Assembly (NCBI GenBank): GCA_029555885.1
Contig: JAKPQT010000268.1
Location: 1-16,893, forward strand
DNA from: Chloroflexota bacterium
GTDB lineage: Bacteria > Chloroflexota > Anaerolineae > CG2-30-64-16
Reading direction: 5' to 3'
Length of the DNA: 16,893 nucleotides
Shown here: in pieces, positions 1 through 7,198 of the stretch
Layout: each line of letters opens with the position of its first letter
Position numbering within the stretch: the stretch's first letter is position 1
Program-made: the position numbers and the translations under genes
The notes under the pieces: model-generated
Databases searched by the model: none
What the model was told of the DNA's origin: nothing
The model's input: only the letters and a program-made list of their open reading frames with translations

Positions 1-1
1 T

Positions 2-1018
2 TTGCGCCGGTGGTTTGTGCCGGCCATGTTCGTCGTGCTCGCGTTGTGGCTGGTGGCCAGCGTGCCCGCCGCTGCGACAGGGGCGGACCTACCTGTGCTG
101 CAAGAGCCCACTCCGACGGTGCAGGTGACTGCCACGTCCACGGCTGCCCCTGTCCGCACTGCGCGCAGCGACACCGAAAACATTCTGGTCCTCGGCGCCG
201 ACCCCAGGCCCGGCGACAAGTCCTGGCGCACCGACACAATCATGATCGTGGCGGTCGATTACCAGAAGGATGTGCCCGGCGGCAGGCCCCAGGTCGGCGT
301 CATCTCGGTGCCGCGTGACCTGTGGGTCAACATCCCCGGCTACGGCAACGGTCGCATCAACCAGGCCGACTACATCGGGGAAGGGCGCAAGCCGAACGGC
401 GGGGGCCCTGCGCTCGTCAGCGAAATCCTCAACAATACGCTGGGCATCCGTACGACCCACTATGTGCGCATTCGGCAGGAGGGGCTGGTGGAGCTGGTGG
501 ATGCGCTCGGCGGCGTGACCGTGACGCTGGACTGCCCGCTAAATGAGCTGACGCCCAACGGCCGCGGCGGGTATAACCACTTTAATCTGCCTGCAGGGGA
601 AAATTTCCTGGATGGAGCCGCTGCGAAAAAATTCGCTACGTTCCGCTACGCGTCGAACGACTTCTCGCGCGCCTCGCGGCAGCAGCAGCTCATCTGGGCC
701 ATCCGCGAGCGCGCGCTGCAGATCGATGCCATCCCCATAATCCCGCAGCTCTGGCAGGCGCTCTCCAAGACCTTCACGACCGATCTGAGCCTGCTCGATG
801 TCATCCGCTTTGCACGGCTGGGCAGCCAGTTGGATGCCGACCAGGTGCATGGCGTGGTCTTCAGCACCCGCGCACTCGCAAACACCGTCATGTCCGGCGG
901 CGCGCAGGTGCTCGTCATCCGCAGTCGTACCGCGCTCATGGCGGAGGTGGACTCGCTTTTTGCGGGCAAGCCGATCGCGGAACAGGGCCGCCAGGGCTCC
1001 GGCCGCTGCCCGAACTGA
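2..1018 (+). CDS. LytR-CpsA-Psr (LCP) family cell-wall ligase; 5' end at window edge
   Basis: LCP proteins are membrane-anchored enzymes that act outside the cell, moving lipid-linked glycopolymers onto peptidoglycan or other acceptors. The reading frame opens at a TTG at the window edge (338 aa); ATG at 26 is an alternative, and the true start may lie upstream. Residues 5-25 form one hydrophobic signal/anchor segment, followed by a Pro/Thr/Ala-rich linker to about residue 55. The LCP core spans about 58-240: ENILVLGAD (59-67), RTDTIMIV (76-83), SVPRDLWV (102-109), INQAD (119-123), LVDALGGV (165-172), and the Arg-rich FRYASNDFSRASRQQ stretch (214-228) that in this family holds phosphate-binding arginines. 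Cys178 and Cys336 are the only cysteines and could form a disulfide. The neighbours on the other side of the repeats are unrelated transporters. The family call is firm; the acceptor polymer is unknown. Confidence 0.93.
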   Translation: MRRWFVPAMFVVLALWLVASVPAAATGADLPVLQEPTPTVQVTATSTAAPVRTARSDTENILVLGADPRPGDKSWRTDTIMIVAVDYQKDVPGGRPQVGVISVPRDLWVNIPGYGNGRINQADYIGEGRKPNGGGPALVSEILNNTLGIRTTHYVRIRQEGLVELVDALGGVTVTLDCPLNELTPNGRGGYNHFNLPAGENFLDGAAAKKFATFRYASNDFSRASRQQQLIWAIRERALQIDAIPIIPQLWQALSKTFTTDLSLLDVIRFARLGSQLDADQVHGVVFSTRALANTVMSGGAQVLVIRSRTALMAEVDSLFAGKPIAEQGRQGSGRCPN

Positions 1019-1030
1019 TGACACGATGAC

Positions 1031-1062
1031 GGGGTGAGCAGGTGAGCAGGTGACGGGGTGAT
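1031..1062. repeat. Short degenerate tandem repeat (GGTGAGCA type)
   Basis: Directly after the LCP gene the sequence repeats a GGTGAGCAGGTGA-like unit (GGTGAGCA at 1033-1040 and again from 1041). A similar tract in inverted orientation lies at 1303-1355. No coding potential is seen. Such tracts are probably slippage-prone intergenic repeats. Confidence 0.6.
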
Positions 1063-1098
1063 GTAGGGGTTACCTGCGGCAGGCCTGCTTTCGAATGC

Positions 1099-1301
1099 GT
1101 TGGAGTCGAGGCTTCAGCAGGTTGCACAGTGACTAAACTGATTCCAGAGTGAGTACCGCGGTCAGAACTGAGACAGGATTGACAGGATTGACGGGATTAC
1201 TCCTGTAAATCCTGTCAATCCTGTCCAAAATCACCTCTGGTTTTCACATTGGACTGAGTATAGCCGTATACAACCTAACCAGCTAAAGCCTCGACTCCAA
1301 C
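1099..1301. repeat. Inverted repeat (25-nt arms) that hosts a nested insertion
   Basis: The left arm (1099-1123) and right arm (about 1277-1301) are reverse complements over about 25 nt with two mismatches; the outer 16 nt (GTTGGAGTCGAGGCTT and its complement) match perfectly. Copy A of the 131-bp element lies between the arms. Removing that element and one TA copy leaves a compact 74-nt hairpin, so this looks like an older palindromic repeat that received a later insertion in its loop. It fills most of the 324-bp gap between the LCP gene and azlD, in which no gene is seen. Confidence 0.75.
1133..1263. mobile_element. 131-bp MITE-like element, copy A
   Basis: This is identical in length to copy B at 5018-5148, with 8 differences in 131 positions by eye (about 94% identity), and the similarity stops abruptly on both sides. 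The ends form imperfect terminal inverted repeats: CTAAACTGATTCCAGAGTGA against CTATACTCAGTCCAATGTGA, 15 of 20 matching. Both copies are bounded by TA, as expected for elements that duplicate a TA target. Inside is a perfect 18-nt inverted repeat, GACAGGATTGACAGGATT (1172-1189), with its complement at 1208-1225. It has no ORF of its own and would need a transposase in trans. That IS630/Tc1-type transposases moved it is inference. Confidence 0.8.
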
Positions 1302-1302
1302 A

Positions 1303-1355
1303 GCACCTGTCCTCCTATTCGCCTGTTCACCTGTTCTCCTCTTCATCTGCTCACC
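1303..1355. repeat. Degenerate tandem repeat running into the azlD 3' end
   Basis: CACCTGT/GCCTGTTCACCTGTTC-like units, read on the minus strand as GGTGAGCAG..., mirror the tract at 1031-1062. The tract covers the azlD stop codon (1343-1345), so the last codons of azlD (Val-Ser-Arg-stop) are read from repeat sequence. Confidence 0.55.
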
Positions 1356-1660
1356 AGTTGCAGGCCCAGCAGCGCCACCATCCCCACGGCCAGCGTCAGA
1401 AGCACGCTGCGCGTGCGCCAGGCGACCAGCGCGGCCGCGAGACCGGCCCAGAGCTGCGGGTTCGCGGGCGACAGATGGAGCCGATCCTGCCACGTCGCCA
1501 GCTCAGGGAAGATGATGGCTGTCAACACCGCGGGCGGCACGTAGCGCAGCGCGCGCTGGAACCACTCCGGCACGGCCACCCGGCCCCACAGGAAGATGAA
1601 CGACAGCCGGATGCCGAAGGTGATGACCCCCGCGAGCACGACGGTCAACCATAGCGTCAT
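1343..1660 (-). CDS. azlD: AzlD-family branched-chain amino-acid transport subunit
   Basis: AzlD is the small membrane partner of AzlC; together they form the LIV-E family exporter of branched-chain amino acids and some analogues. The protein is 105 aa, usual for the family. It has about four hydrophobic segments and AzlD signatures: GIRLSFIFLWGR (16-27), ALRYVPPAVLTAII (37-50), and a late AWRTRSVLLTLAVGM (79-93) segment. The ATG overlaps the azlC stop by 4 bp (ATGA), and GGAGGT stands 4 nt upstream inside azlC, so the two are translationally coupled. The final residues lie in a degenerate tandem repeat, so the natural C-terminus may have been altered slightly. The family is firm; the substrate is inferred from it. 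Confidence 0.9.
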   Translation of the reverse strand: MTLWLTVVLAGVITFGIRLSFIFLWGRVAVPEWFQRALRYVPPAVLTAIIFPELATWQDRLHLSPANPQLWAGLAAALVAWRTRSVLLTLAVGMVALLGLQLVSR

Positions 1661-2385
1661 GCTGACCTCCGCTCTGCCGTTCGCTGAACGCGGCGCTCAA
1701 CCCACATGCCCGCCGCAATGCCCGCCAGCGCGGCCAGCAGCAGCCCCGTCTTAAGTGGAAAGCCGGTAGTCGCCAGCCCAACGAACCCTGCAACGGCTGC
1801 CGCAACCACGCTCGGCCGGTCTCGCAGCGCGGGCACGACCAGCGCGATGAACGTCAGCGGCAGGAAGAATCCGGTCGGCCAGCTCTCCGGCAGCCGCGCG
1901 CCGATGAACAGCCCGACGAGTGTGCTGACCTGCCACGACGCCCAGAGCGTCAGCCCTGCGCCCAGGAAATACCAGTGGCGGCGGTCCGGTGATTCCGGCT
2001 CACTTGCGATGCGCTGATAGTGGGTAATGACGACTGCATAGGCTTCATCGGTCAGCAGGTAAGCCAGCACAATCTTCCACGCCGGCCCCAGGTGCTTGAC
2101 GTAAGGGGCGATTGACGCGCTGTAGAGCGCGTGGCGCAGGTTGACTACGAAGACGACCATCAGGATGACCAGGCCGGACGCACCCGCGCCCACAAGCTGC
2201 GCGGTGATGAACTGCGCCGACCCTGCGAAGATGATGGCCGATGTTGCCTGGGCCAGGGCAGGCGGCATCCCCGCGCTGATCGCGAGCGCGCCGAAGATGA
2301 GACCGAAGGGTGCCACGCCCAGGAGGATCGGCGCTTCGTCGCGTACCCCGGCGAGGAACTGGCGTTTGCGGGTGAGTGGGGCCAT
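1657..2385 (-). CDS. azlC: AzlC-family branched-chain amino-acid permease
   Basis: This is the large membrane subunit of the AzlCD exporter, which expels leucine, isoleucine, valine and toxic analogues. With the ATG at 2383-2385 the protein is 242 aa, close to the usual family length. The frame stays open to 2469, but those 28 extra residues do not resemble the family. Signatures are GVAPFGLIFGALA (23-35), FAGSAQF (53-59), NLRHALYSAS (82-91) and LTDEAYAV (111-118); the rest is a run of hydrophobic helices. It is first in a two-gene operon with azlD (4-bp overlap) and is divergent from the chromate-type transporter, with 82 bp between starts. No strong promoter can be assigned there; a TTGCGC-N16-TAACAT candidate is weak. 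Confidence 0.92.
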   Translation of the reverse strand: MAPLTRKRQFLAGVRDEAPILLGVAPFGLIFGALAISAGMPPALAQATSAIIFAGSAQFITAQLVGAGASGLVILMVVFVVNLRHALYSASIAPYVKHLGPAWKIVLAYLLTDEAYAVVITHYQRIASEPESPDRRHWYFLGAGLTLWASWQVSTLVGLFIGARLPESWPTGFFLPLTFIALVVPALRDRPSVVAAAVAGFVGLATTGFPLKTGLLLAALAGIAAGMWVERRVQRTAERRSA

Positions 2386-2467
2386 GCGGTGTCTCGTAAT
2401 CCCTTGGCAGCAAATGCCGCGTATGTTAGCATGGGTGCAACAAAGCGCAAAGAAGGGTCCTGCATTC

Positions 2468-3109
2468 ATGGCGGAACAGCAGACGGATATGGCTCCCGGC
2501 CGTTTTACCCGTCCGGAGGAGCTTGCCTATGCTGGCCTGGGCGAACTGCTCAGGGTCTGGTCCGGCATCGGACTGCAATCGTTCGGGGGCGGCGCGTCCA
2601 CACTCTACCTCATTCACGAGGCGTGTCGACGGCGGGGCTGGCTGTCGGAGGAGGAGTTCACCCGCGCGTGGGCGCTGGTCCAGATCTCCCCGGGCATCAA
2701 CCTCATCAAGCTGACACTTCTCATCGGGTACAAGCTGCGGGGTTGGCCGGGGCTGCTGGTCGCCTTGGCCGGTCTGCTGCTGCCCAGCGCGGTCGTGACG
2801 GTCCTGATGACTGCAGGACTGGCTGCGGTGCGTGAGCAGCCGGTCGTTGCTGCCGCGATGCGCGGGGTGGTGCCCGCAACCATCGGTCTGAGCATTGCGC
2901 TGGGACTGCAGATGGCCTGGCCGCTGCTGCGCGCAGCACGCAAGGAGGGCCGCGCCAGCATCATCGCCCACTTGCTTATCATCCTCGCGGCGCTGCTCCT
3001 GCTGGTCATTGCGCACGCCTCCCCGCTTTTGGCGTTGGGACTCGGGGGCGCGGCGGGCGTGTTGGTGCTGGGACGGCTGGCACATCCCCAGCAGGGGCGT
3101 GCCCCATGA
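2468..3109 (+). CDS. CHR (chromate-type) transporter, first half-size subunit
   Basis: This is a short-chain CHR protein. CHR transporters expel chromate or a related oxyanion; bacteria carry either a fused two-domain ChrA or, as here, two adjacent single-domain proteins. Starting at ATG 2468 it is 213 aa; the frame is open further upstream (to 2141), but that part lies antisense in azlC. Visible signatures are IGLQSFGGGAS (34-44), RRGWLSEEEF (55-64), QISPGIN (72-78), IGYKLRGWPG (86-95) and LLLPSAVV (103-110), then several hydrophobic helices. The stop overlaps the start of the next gene by 4 bp. Chromate is the family's named substrate; the physiological one here is not known. Confidence 0.9.
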   Translation: MAEQQTDMAPGRFTRPEELAYAGLGELLRVWSGIGLQSFGGGASTLYLIHEACRRRGWLSEEEFTRAWALVQISPGINLIKLTLLIGYKLRGWPGLLVALAGLLLPSAVVTVLMTAGLAAVREQPVVAAAMRGVVPATIGLSIALGLQMAWPLLRAARKEGRASIIAHLLIILAALLLLVIAHASPLLALGLGGAAGVLVLGRLAHPQQGRAP

Positions 3110-3618
3110 ATTGGATCCTCTACTTCTGGTTCTTCCTCAAGGGATCGCTCTTTTCCACGGGCGGATTCGGCAACCTGCCGTTCCTGCACGAGGACCTGCT
3201 CGCTCACGGATGGGCGACCGAGGCCGATTTCGTGCAGGCGCTGGCCGTGGGTAACCTCAGCCCGGGACCGAACGGGCTGTGGACCATCAGCTTGGGCTAC
3301 CTGTCGGGAGGCTGGCTGGGCGCGGCGCTGTCGCTGCTGGCGATTACGCTGCCGACGCTGCTGATCCTCGGCGTGGTCGCGCTCCATCGCCGCGTGGAGG
3401 ACCGGCCCGCGGTCCGCAACTTCACGCGCGGGCTGTCGCTCGGCGTTGTCGGGCTCATCATCGGGGTCGCACTGACGCTGTTCAGTTCTACCGTTGCGGA
3501 CTGGCGCGGGGCAGCCATCACTGCCGGCGCGCTGGCCCTCGCGCTGAGCAAGCGCGTTCCGGTGCTCGCCGTCCTCGCGCTCGGCGCGGCCGCGGGATGG
3601 CTGCTGTATGCAGCGTGA
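3106..3618 (+). CDS. CHR (chromate-type) transporter, second half-size subunit
   Basis: This is the second single-domain CHR protein, 170 aa, starting in an ATGA overlap with its partner. It repeats the family pattern with different residues: FSTGGFGNLPFL (16-27), HGWATEADF (34-42), GNLSPGPNGLW (49-59), GYLSGGW (64-70) and ITLPTLLI (80-87), followed by hydrophobic helices. In characterised short-chain CHR pairs the two proteins insert in opposite orientations and both are needed for activity, which fits the coupled translation. After the stop come hairpins at 3645-3661 and 3705-3777 that may end transcription. The family call is firm. Confidence 0.9.
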   Translation: MNWILYFWFFLKGSLFSTGGFGNLPFLHEDLLAHGWATEADFVQALAVGNLSPGPNGLWTISLGYLSGGWLGAALSLLAITLPTLLILGVVALHRRVEDRPAVRNFTRGLSLGVVGLIIGVALTLFSSTVADWRGAAITAGALALALSKRVPVLAVLALGAAAGWLLYAA

Positions 3619-3644
3619 GAGTAGAGCACTGATGACGCTGATGT

Positions 3645-3661
3645 GCCAAGCTCCGCTTGGC
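3645..3661. terminator. Small perfect hairpin after the CHR genes; weak terminator candidate
   Basis: GCCAAGC (3645-3651) pairs with GCTTGGC (3655-3661) around a TCC loop, 27 bp after the CHR stop codon. No T-run follows, so factor-independent termination is doubtful. Confidence 0.35.
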
Positions 3662-3704
3662 CTCGATTGACGCAGATCGGCTTATAGTTGATTTGAATCG
3701 CTGA

Positions 3705-3777
3705 GGAGTCCGCATCCTCAGATGCGGAACGGCCCGCTCTGCTTGCGGATCCGTCCGCATTTGAGAATGCGGACTCC
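3705..3777. repeat. REP-like cruciform between convergent genes
   Basis: Outer arms GGAGTCCGCATCCTCA (3705-3720) and its complement (3762-3777) match at 15 of 16 positions. Each half also folds alone: TCCGCATC-CTCA-GATGCGGA (3709-3728), and TGCGGA-TCCG-TCCGCA (3744-3759). The double-hairpin layout resembles bacterial REP/BIME elements. Lying between the ends of the CHR pair (+) and the glycosidase-like gene (-), it could act as a bidirectional transcript end or mRNA-stabilising structure. Confidence 0.7.
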
Positions 3778-3818
3778 GCCGGTTGACAAGGTGCGCAGTG
3801 CCGCGTTCCTGAGCCGCG

Positions 3819-4994
3819 TCAGCCCAGCCGCATCAGCTTCCCCTCCGCCGGGCCGAGCCAGAAGTGGACGACCAGCCCGTCGGCATACCGTCGGACGGCC
3901 TCGGCACCCTGGTCGAGCGTGACAGACCGCAGCTCGCCGGTGCTGCGCGCGACCTCGCTGACCTCGGTATGTGAGGTGCGCAGGCGCAGCGTGACGCGCG
4001 CCGACTGTGCCCGGTCTCGGTTCGCCAGGTAGAGCCATGGCAGCCCCGCCGCGTCGCGAAACTCTCCGATGACGTACTCCCCGCCCTCCACCCCGGCCAC
4101 CAGTCCGTCGAGCGGCTGCACGGTCGCGCCTGCGGGAGCGTCCGGCCAGTGATGCACCGCGCTCGAGGTCAGGCCGAGCATATGCCGGCCCACCCCGCGT
4201 AGCTCCCGGTTGAGTCGCGCCACCACGTCATACTTCAGCGTGGGCCGGCCGTCCAGCCCGATGATGCCGTCGCGGAAGTTCTCCACATCGGGCGTCCAGT
4301 AGGTGAAGTAGGCCAGTCCCTTGCCGCCGTAGGCCAGCGTCGTGTTGACCTGCCAGCGCAGGTCTGCCGGGGACGGGTCGCGGTAGTCGAAGTGCGGGGT
4401 GGCGAGGATGATGTTCCAGAAAGGCACGCCCGCCTGCAACGCCTCCGCCCGGATGGTCTCCAGGTTGGCGAAGTAGCCGGGCCGGTCGCCCCATTCCATC
4501 AACGAGTAGTGGTCGTAGGACAGGAAGGGCGGCCTGACTGTCTGAAGGTACGCGCGGACGTGCTGCGCGTAGTCAACGGTGCCAAGCTGATCCGGCGATG
4601 CGTAGTTGGGAAACAGGTTGATGAACGCCGCGTGCTGCGGGTCGGCCGCGCGGAACGCGGCCGTGAGCTGCGCCAGCGCGGCGAAGTGGGTCAGGCTCGG
4701 TTCATCGGTCAGGTAATAGCCGAACAGGGCCGGGTGGGCGGCATAGTCGCGCACGACCGCCGCGACGACCTCCTCCCAGCCGGCCTGCCGGGGCAGGTCG
4801 CGGTGGATGCGCGGATCCAGCACGATGCCCAGCATGTCGTTCTCCGCACACAGGTCGAGCGCGAGTCGCCCGGCCTCCGGCGTGTCTGCGGGCACCGGCA
4901 CGACGGTGAAGCCGCACGCGGCAGCCTCGCGGTAGCGCGCCGGTTCAGTCGGGGGCGCGCACCAGTAGCTGATGGGATAGGTCTCAGTGTGCAT
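3819..4994 (-). CDS. Glycoside-hydrolase-like TIM-barrel protein
   Basis: This 391-aa protein has no signal peptide, so it is probably cytoplasmic. The order of segments suggests a TIM barrel of the clan GH-A kind: GFTVVPVPADT (28-38), MLGIVLDPRI (54-63), FGYYLTDEPS (91-100), FLSYDHYSLMEWGD (157-170), VPFWNIILATPHFDY (190-204) and GKGLAYFTYWTPD (224-236). A small beta-rich C-terminal part follows from about residue 270. Glu98 in TDEP sits where clan A enzymes carry the acid/base Glu of an N-E-P motif; the nucleophile is not obvious. It is the last gene of the transporter operon: without the inserted element it would start about 20 nt after the ATPase stop. I cannot name a GH family; GH42-like or GH158-like are possibilities. 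Confidence 0.6.
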   Translation of the reverse strand: MHTETYPISYWCAPPTEPARYREAAACGFTVVPVPADTPEAGRLALDLCAENDMLGIVLDPRIHRDLPRQAGWEEVVAAVVRDYAAHPALFGYYLTDEPSLTHFAALAQLTAAFRAADPQHAAFINLFPNYASPDQLGTVDYAQHVRAYLQTVRPPFLSYDHYSLMEWGDRPGYFANLETIRAEALQAGVPFWNIILATPHFDYRDPSPADLRWQVNTTLAYGGKGLAYFTYWTPDVENFRDGIIGLDGRPTLKYDVVARLNRELRGVGRHMLGLTSSAVHHWPDAPAGATVQPLDGLVAGVEGGEYVIGEFRDAAGLPWLYLANRDRAQSARVTLRLRTSHTEVSEVARSTGELRSVTLDQGAEAVRRYADGLVVHFWLGPAEGKLMRLG

Positions 4995-5017
4995 GGGCGC
5001 TTGGTTGTCCTTGGCGT

Positions 5018-5148
5018 CTAAACCGATTTTAGAGTGAGTACCGCGGTCAGAACTGAGACAGGATTGACAGGTTTGACGGGATTACTCCTGTGAATCCTGT
5101 CAATCCTGTCCAGAATCGCCTCTGGTTGTCACATTGGACTGAGTATAG
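5018..5148. mobile_element. 131-bp MITE-like element, copy B, inside the stop codon of the ATPase gene
   Basis: This is the second copy of the element at 1133-1263. Its right end joins the ATPase coding sequence. Reading the minus strand, the gene gives TAC (5150-5148), then TA and the element. On the far side the second TA (5020-5019) is followed by G. Deleting the element and one TA restores TAC TAG, an ordinary stop codon. The element therefore split the stop codon and now supplies 15 codons and a TGA (5102-5100). Its internal hairpin lies between the ATPase and the glycosidase-like gene and may dampen expression of the latter. Confidence 0.82.
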
Positions 5149-6134
5149 TACAGGTGGCACGCGACCTGACGGCCCGGTTCTACTTCCTCGAGCGGCGGCT
5201 CGACCTGGCGGCAGATTTCCATCACCCGTGGGCAGCGGGTGGAGAAGCGACAGCCTCTGGGCGGGTTGACCGGGCTGGGCACATCCCCCTCCAGCACGAT
5301 GCGTTCGCGCGTCGCTTCGAGATCCGGGTCGGGCACGGGCGCAGCAGACAGCAGGGCCTGGGTATAGGGGTGCAGCGGCCGCGCGTTGACCGCGTCGCTC
5401 TCGCCCAGTTCGACGATCTTTCCCAGGTACATCACCGCGGTGCGGTCGCACACGAAGCGCACCATCGACAGGTCGTGTGAGATGAACAGATAGGTCAACT
5501 TCAGATCGCGTTGCAGCCGCTTGAGCAGGTTGACGATCTGCGACTGGATCGAGACATCCAGCGATGAAATCGGCTCGTCGCATACGATGAACTTCGGGTT
5601 CAGGCTCAACGCGCGCGCGATGCCGATGCGCTGGCGCTGGCCGCCGGAGAACTCGCTGGGGAAGCGGTTGACGAAGTAGGGATTCAGCCCCACCAGGCTC
5701 ATTAGTTCCGACGCGCGTGCCTCCGCGGCCTTGCCCTGCGCGATGCCATGCACCGTCATCGGCTCGATGAGCGCGCGACCGATGGTCATACGCGGGTTGA
5801 GCGACGAGTACGGATTCTGGAAGATGATTTGCATCTTGGGCCGGATGCGACGCAGTGCCTCTCCGCGCAGCCGGGTGAGCTCCTGGCCCTCCAGCAGCAC
5901 GGTCCCGGAGGTCACGGGCTGGAGCTGGAGGATGGCGCGGCCGGTCGTGGTCTTGCCGCAGCCGCTCTCGCCCACGAGCCCAAGCGTTTCGCCCTCGTAG
6001 ATGTCGAACGAGACATCGTCCACGGCTTTGACATAACCGACGGTGCGCTGCAACAGCCCGCGTTTGACCGGGAAGTACTTCTTCAGGTTCCGGACACTCA
6101 GTAGCGCCGGGCGGTCGATCTGTGCTGTCGTCAT
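5100..6134 (-). CDS. Dpp/Opp-type ABC transporter ATPase, second subunit (DppF/OppF-like), C-terminus extended by a repeat
   Basis: This is one of two ATP-hydrolysing subunits that power the importer at the inner face of the membrane. The ATG at 6132-6134 overlaps the previous stop by 4 bp and gives 344 aa; the longer open frame to 6410 is antisense-like and not family sequence. Motifs are Walker A GESGCGKTT (55-63), Q-loop Gln106 in FQNPYSSLNP, signature FSGGQRQ (162-168), Walker B FIVCDEP (182-188) and switch His220. The C-terminal oligopeptide-transporter region contains HPYTQALL and four cysteines (GCRF, RCPR, EICR, ACHL) like those that bind an iron-sulfur cluster in some DppD proteins. 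The last 15 residues (YTQSNVTTRGDSGQD) come from the inserted 131-bp element; the ancestral protein would have ended at CHLY, 329 aa. Confidence 0.93.
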   Translation of the reverse strand: MTTAQIDRPALLSVRNLKKYFPVKRGLLQRTVGYVKAVDDVSFDIYEGETLGLVGESGCGKTTTGRAILQLQPVTSGTVLLEGQELTRLRGEALRRIRPKMQIIFQNPYSSLNPRMTIGRALIEPMTVHGIAQGKAAEARASELMSLVGLNPYFVNRFPSEFSGGQRQRIGIARALSLNPKFIVCDEPISSLDVSIQSQIVNLLKRLQRDLKLTYLFISHDLSMVRFVCDRTAVMYLGKIVELGESDAVNARPLHPYTQALLSAAPVPDPDLEATRERIVLEGDVPSPVNPPRGCRFSTRCPRVMEICRQVEPPLEEVEPGRQVACHLYYTQSNVTTRGDSGQD

Positions 6135-7189
6135 GTTCCAGGACCTTGCTGAGTCGTCGCGCGGGTGGAGGAGGCACGCACTTCCTCCCAATACCAGCAG
6201 GCCGCGCCGTGCTCCGCATCCACAGGCAGCAGGGGCGGCCTCTCGCTGAGACACCGCTCGCGGCGGTACGCGCAGCGCGGGTGGAAGGGGCAGCCGGTTG
6301 GCAAGCGCACCATGTCCGGCGGTGCGCCGTCGATGTAGGCCAGCTCCGCATCGCGCGGCAGGTTCGGCCGCGGCACGGAGTTGAGCAGGCCGAGCGTGTA
6401 CGGGTGGCACGGCGCACGGAAGATCTCGCGAATGGGCGCCATCTCGACGATGGACCCGGCATACATCACGTTGACCCGATGGGCCAGCCGCGCAATGACA
6501 CCCAGGTCATGCGTGATCCAGATGACCGCCATGCCCATCTCGGCCTGGAGCCGCTTCACCAACTCCACGATTTGCGCCTGGATCGTCACATCGAGTGCGG
6601 TCGTCGGCTCATCCGCGATGAGCAGCCGGGGTTGGCAGGAGATCGCGATCGCAATCATGACGCGCTGGCGCATTCCACCGGAGAACTGGTGCGGGTAATC
6701 ATCGAGCCGTTCGGCTGCGCGGGGGATGCCGACGTACGAGAGCACCTCCACCGCGCGCTTGCGCGCGGCGCGGGCGTTCTGCCCCAGGTTGACGCGCACA
6801 GCTTCTGCAATCTGGTTGCCGATGGTCATCACCGGGTTGAGCGACGTCATCGGGTCCTGGAAGATGACGGCAATCTGGCTGCCGCGCACCCCGCGCAGTT
6901 CCTCCGGCGTCATCTTCAGCAGGTCGCGAGGAGCGCCCGTTCCGCTGTCAAAGAGCGCCTGGCCGCCCAGGATGCGCGCGGGCGGCTCCGGAATCAGCCG
7001 AAGCAGCGCGAGGCTGCTGACGCTCTTCCCGCAGCCGCTTTCGCCGACGATGCCGAGAATATCGCCGTGGTTCAGCCGGTACGAGATGCCGTTGACCGCG
7101 GCTACGACGCCATCCTTCGTAAAAAAGGCGACCTCAAGATTCTGCACATCCAGCAGTGGCCCGCGGCCGGGCTTGGTTTGGGACCTCAT
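6131..7189 (-). CDS. Dpp/Opp-type ABC transporter ATPase, first subunit (DppD/OppD-like)
   Basis: This is the partner ATPase of the importer, 352 aa, cytoplasmic face of the membrane. Motifs are Walker A GESGCGKS (49-56), Q-loop Gln111 in [10 protein letters not shown], signature FSGGMRQR (169-176), Walker B LLIADEP (189-195), D-loop TALD and switch His227. The C-terminal oligopeptide/dipeptide extension contains HPYTLGLL and the cysteine group GCPFHPRC...RC...C. The ATG at 7187-7189 follows the permease stop by 9 nt, with a GGCGGGG ribosome-binding candidate at that junction, and the stop overlaps the next ATPase by 4 bp. All catalytic motifs are intact. The family is firm; the transported substrate is not shown by the ATPase. 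Confidence 0.95.
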   Translation of the reverse strand: MRSQTKPGRGPLLDVQNLEVAFFTKDGVVAAVNGISYRLNHGDILGIVGESGCGKSVSSLALLRLIPEPPARILGGQALFDSGTGAPRDLLKMTPEELRGVRGSQIAVIFQDPMTSLNPVMTIGNQIAEAVRVNLGQNARAARKRAVEVLSYVGIPRAAERLDDYPHQFSGGMRQRVMIAIAISCQPRLLIADEPTTALDVTIQAQIVELVKRLQAEMGMAVIWITHDLGVIARLAHRVNVMYAGSIVEMAPIREIFRAPCHPYTLGLLNSVPRPNLPRDAELAYIDGAPPDMVRLPTGCPFHPRCAYRRERCLSERPPLLPVDAEHGAACWYWEEVRASSTRATTQQGPGT

Positions 7190-7198
7190 AGGCCCCGC

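Noticed and set aside
1031..1355. Possible CRISPR array in the repeat-rich gap
   Set aside because: Repeats are inverted or short and degenerate, with no regular spacers of constant length and no cas genes nearby.
2141..2467. Longer N-terminus for the first CHR subunit
   Set aside because: This part lies antisense within azlC and does not look like the family; ATG 2468 gives a normal-length half-size protein.
3645..3661. Classical factor-independent terminator after the CHR genes
   Set aside because: The stem is perfect but only 7 bp and no T-run follows on either strand; kept only as a low-confidence candidate.
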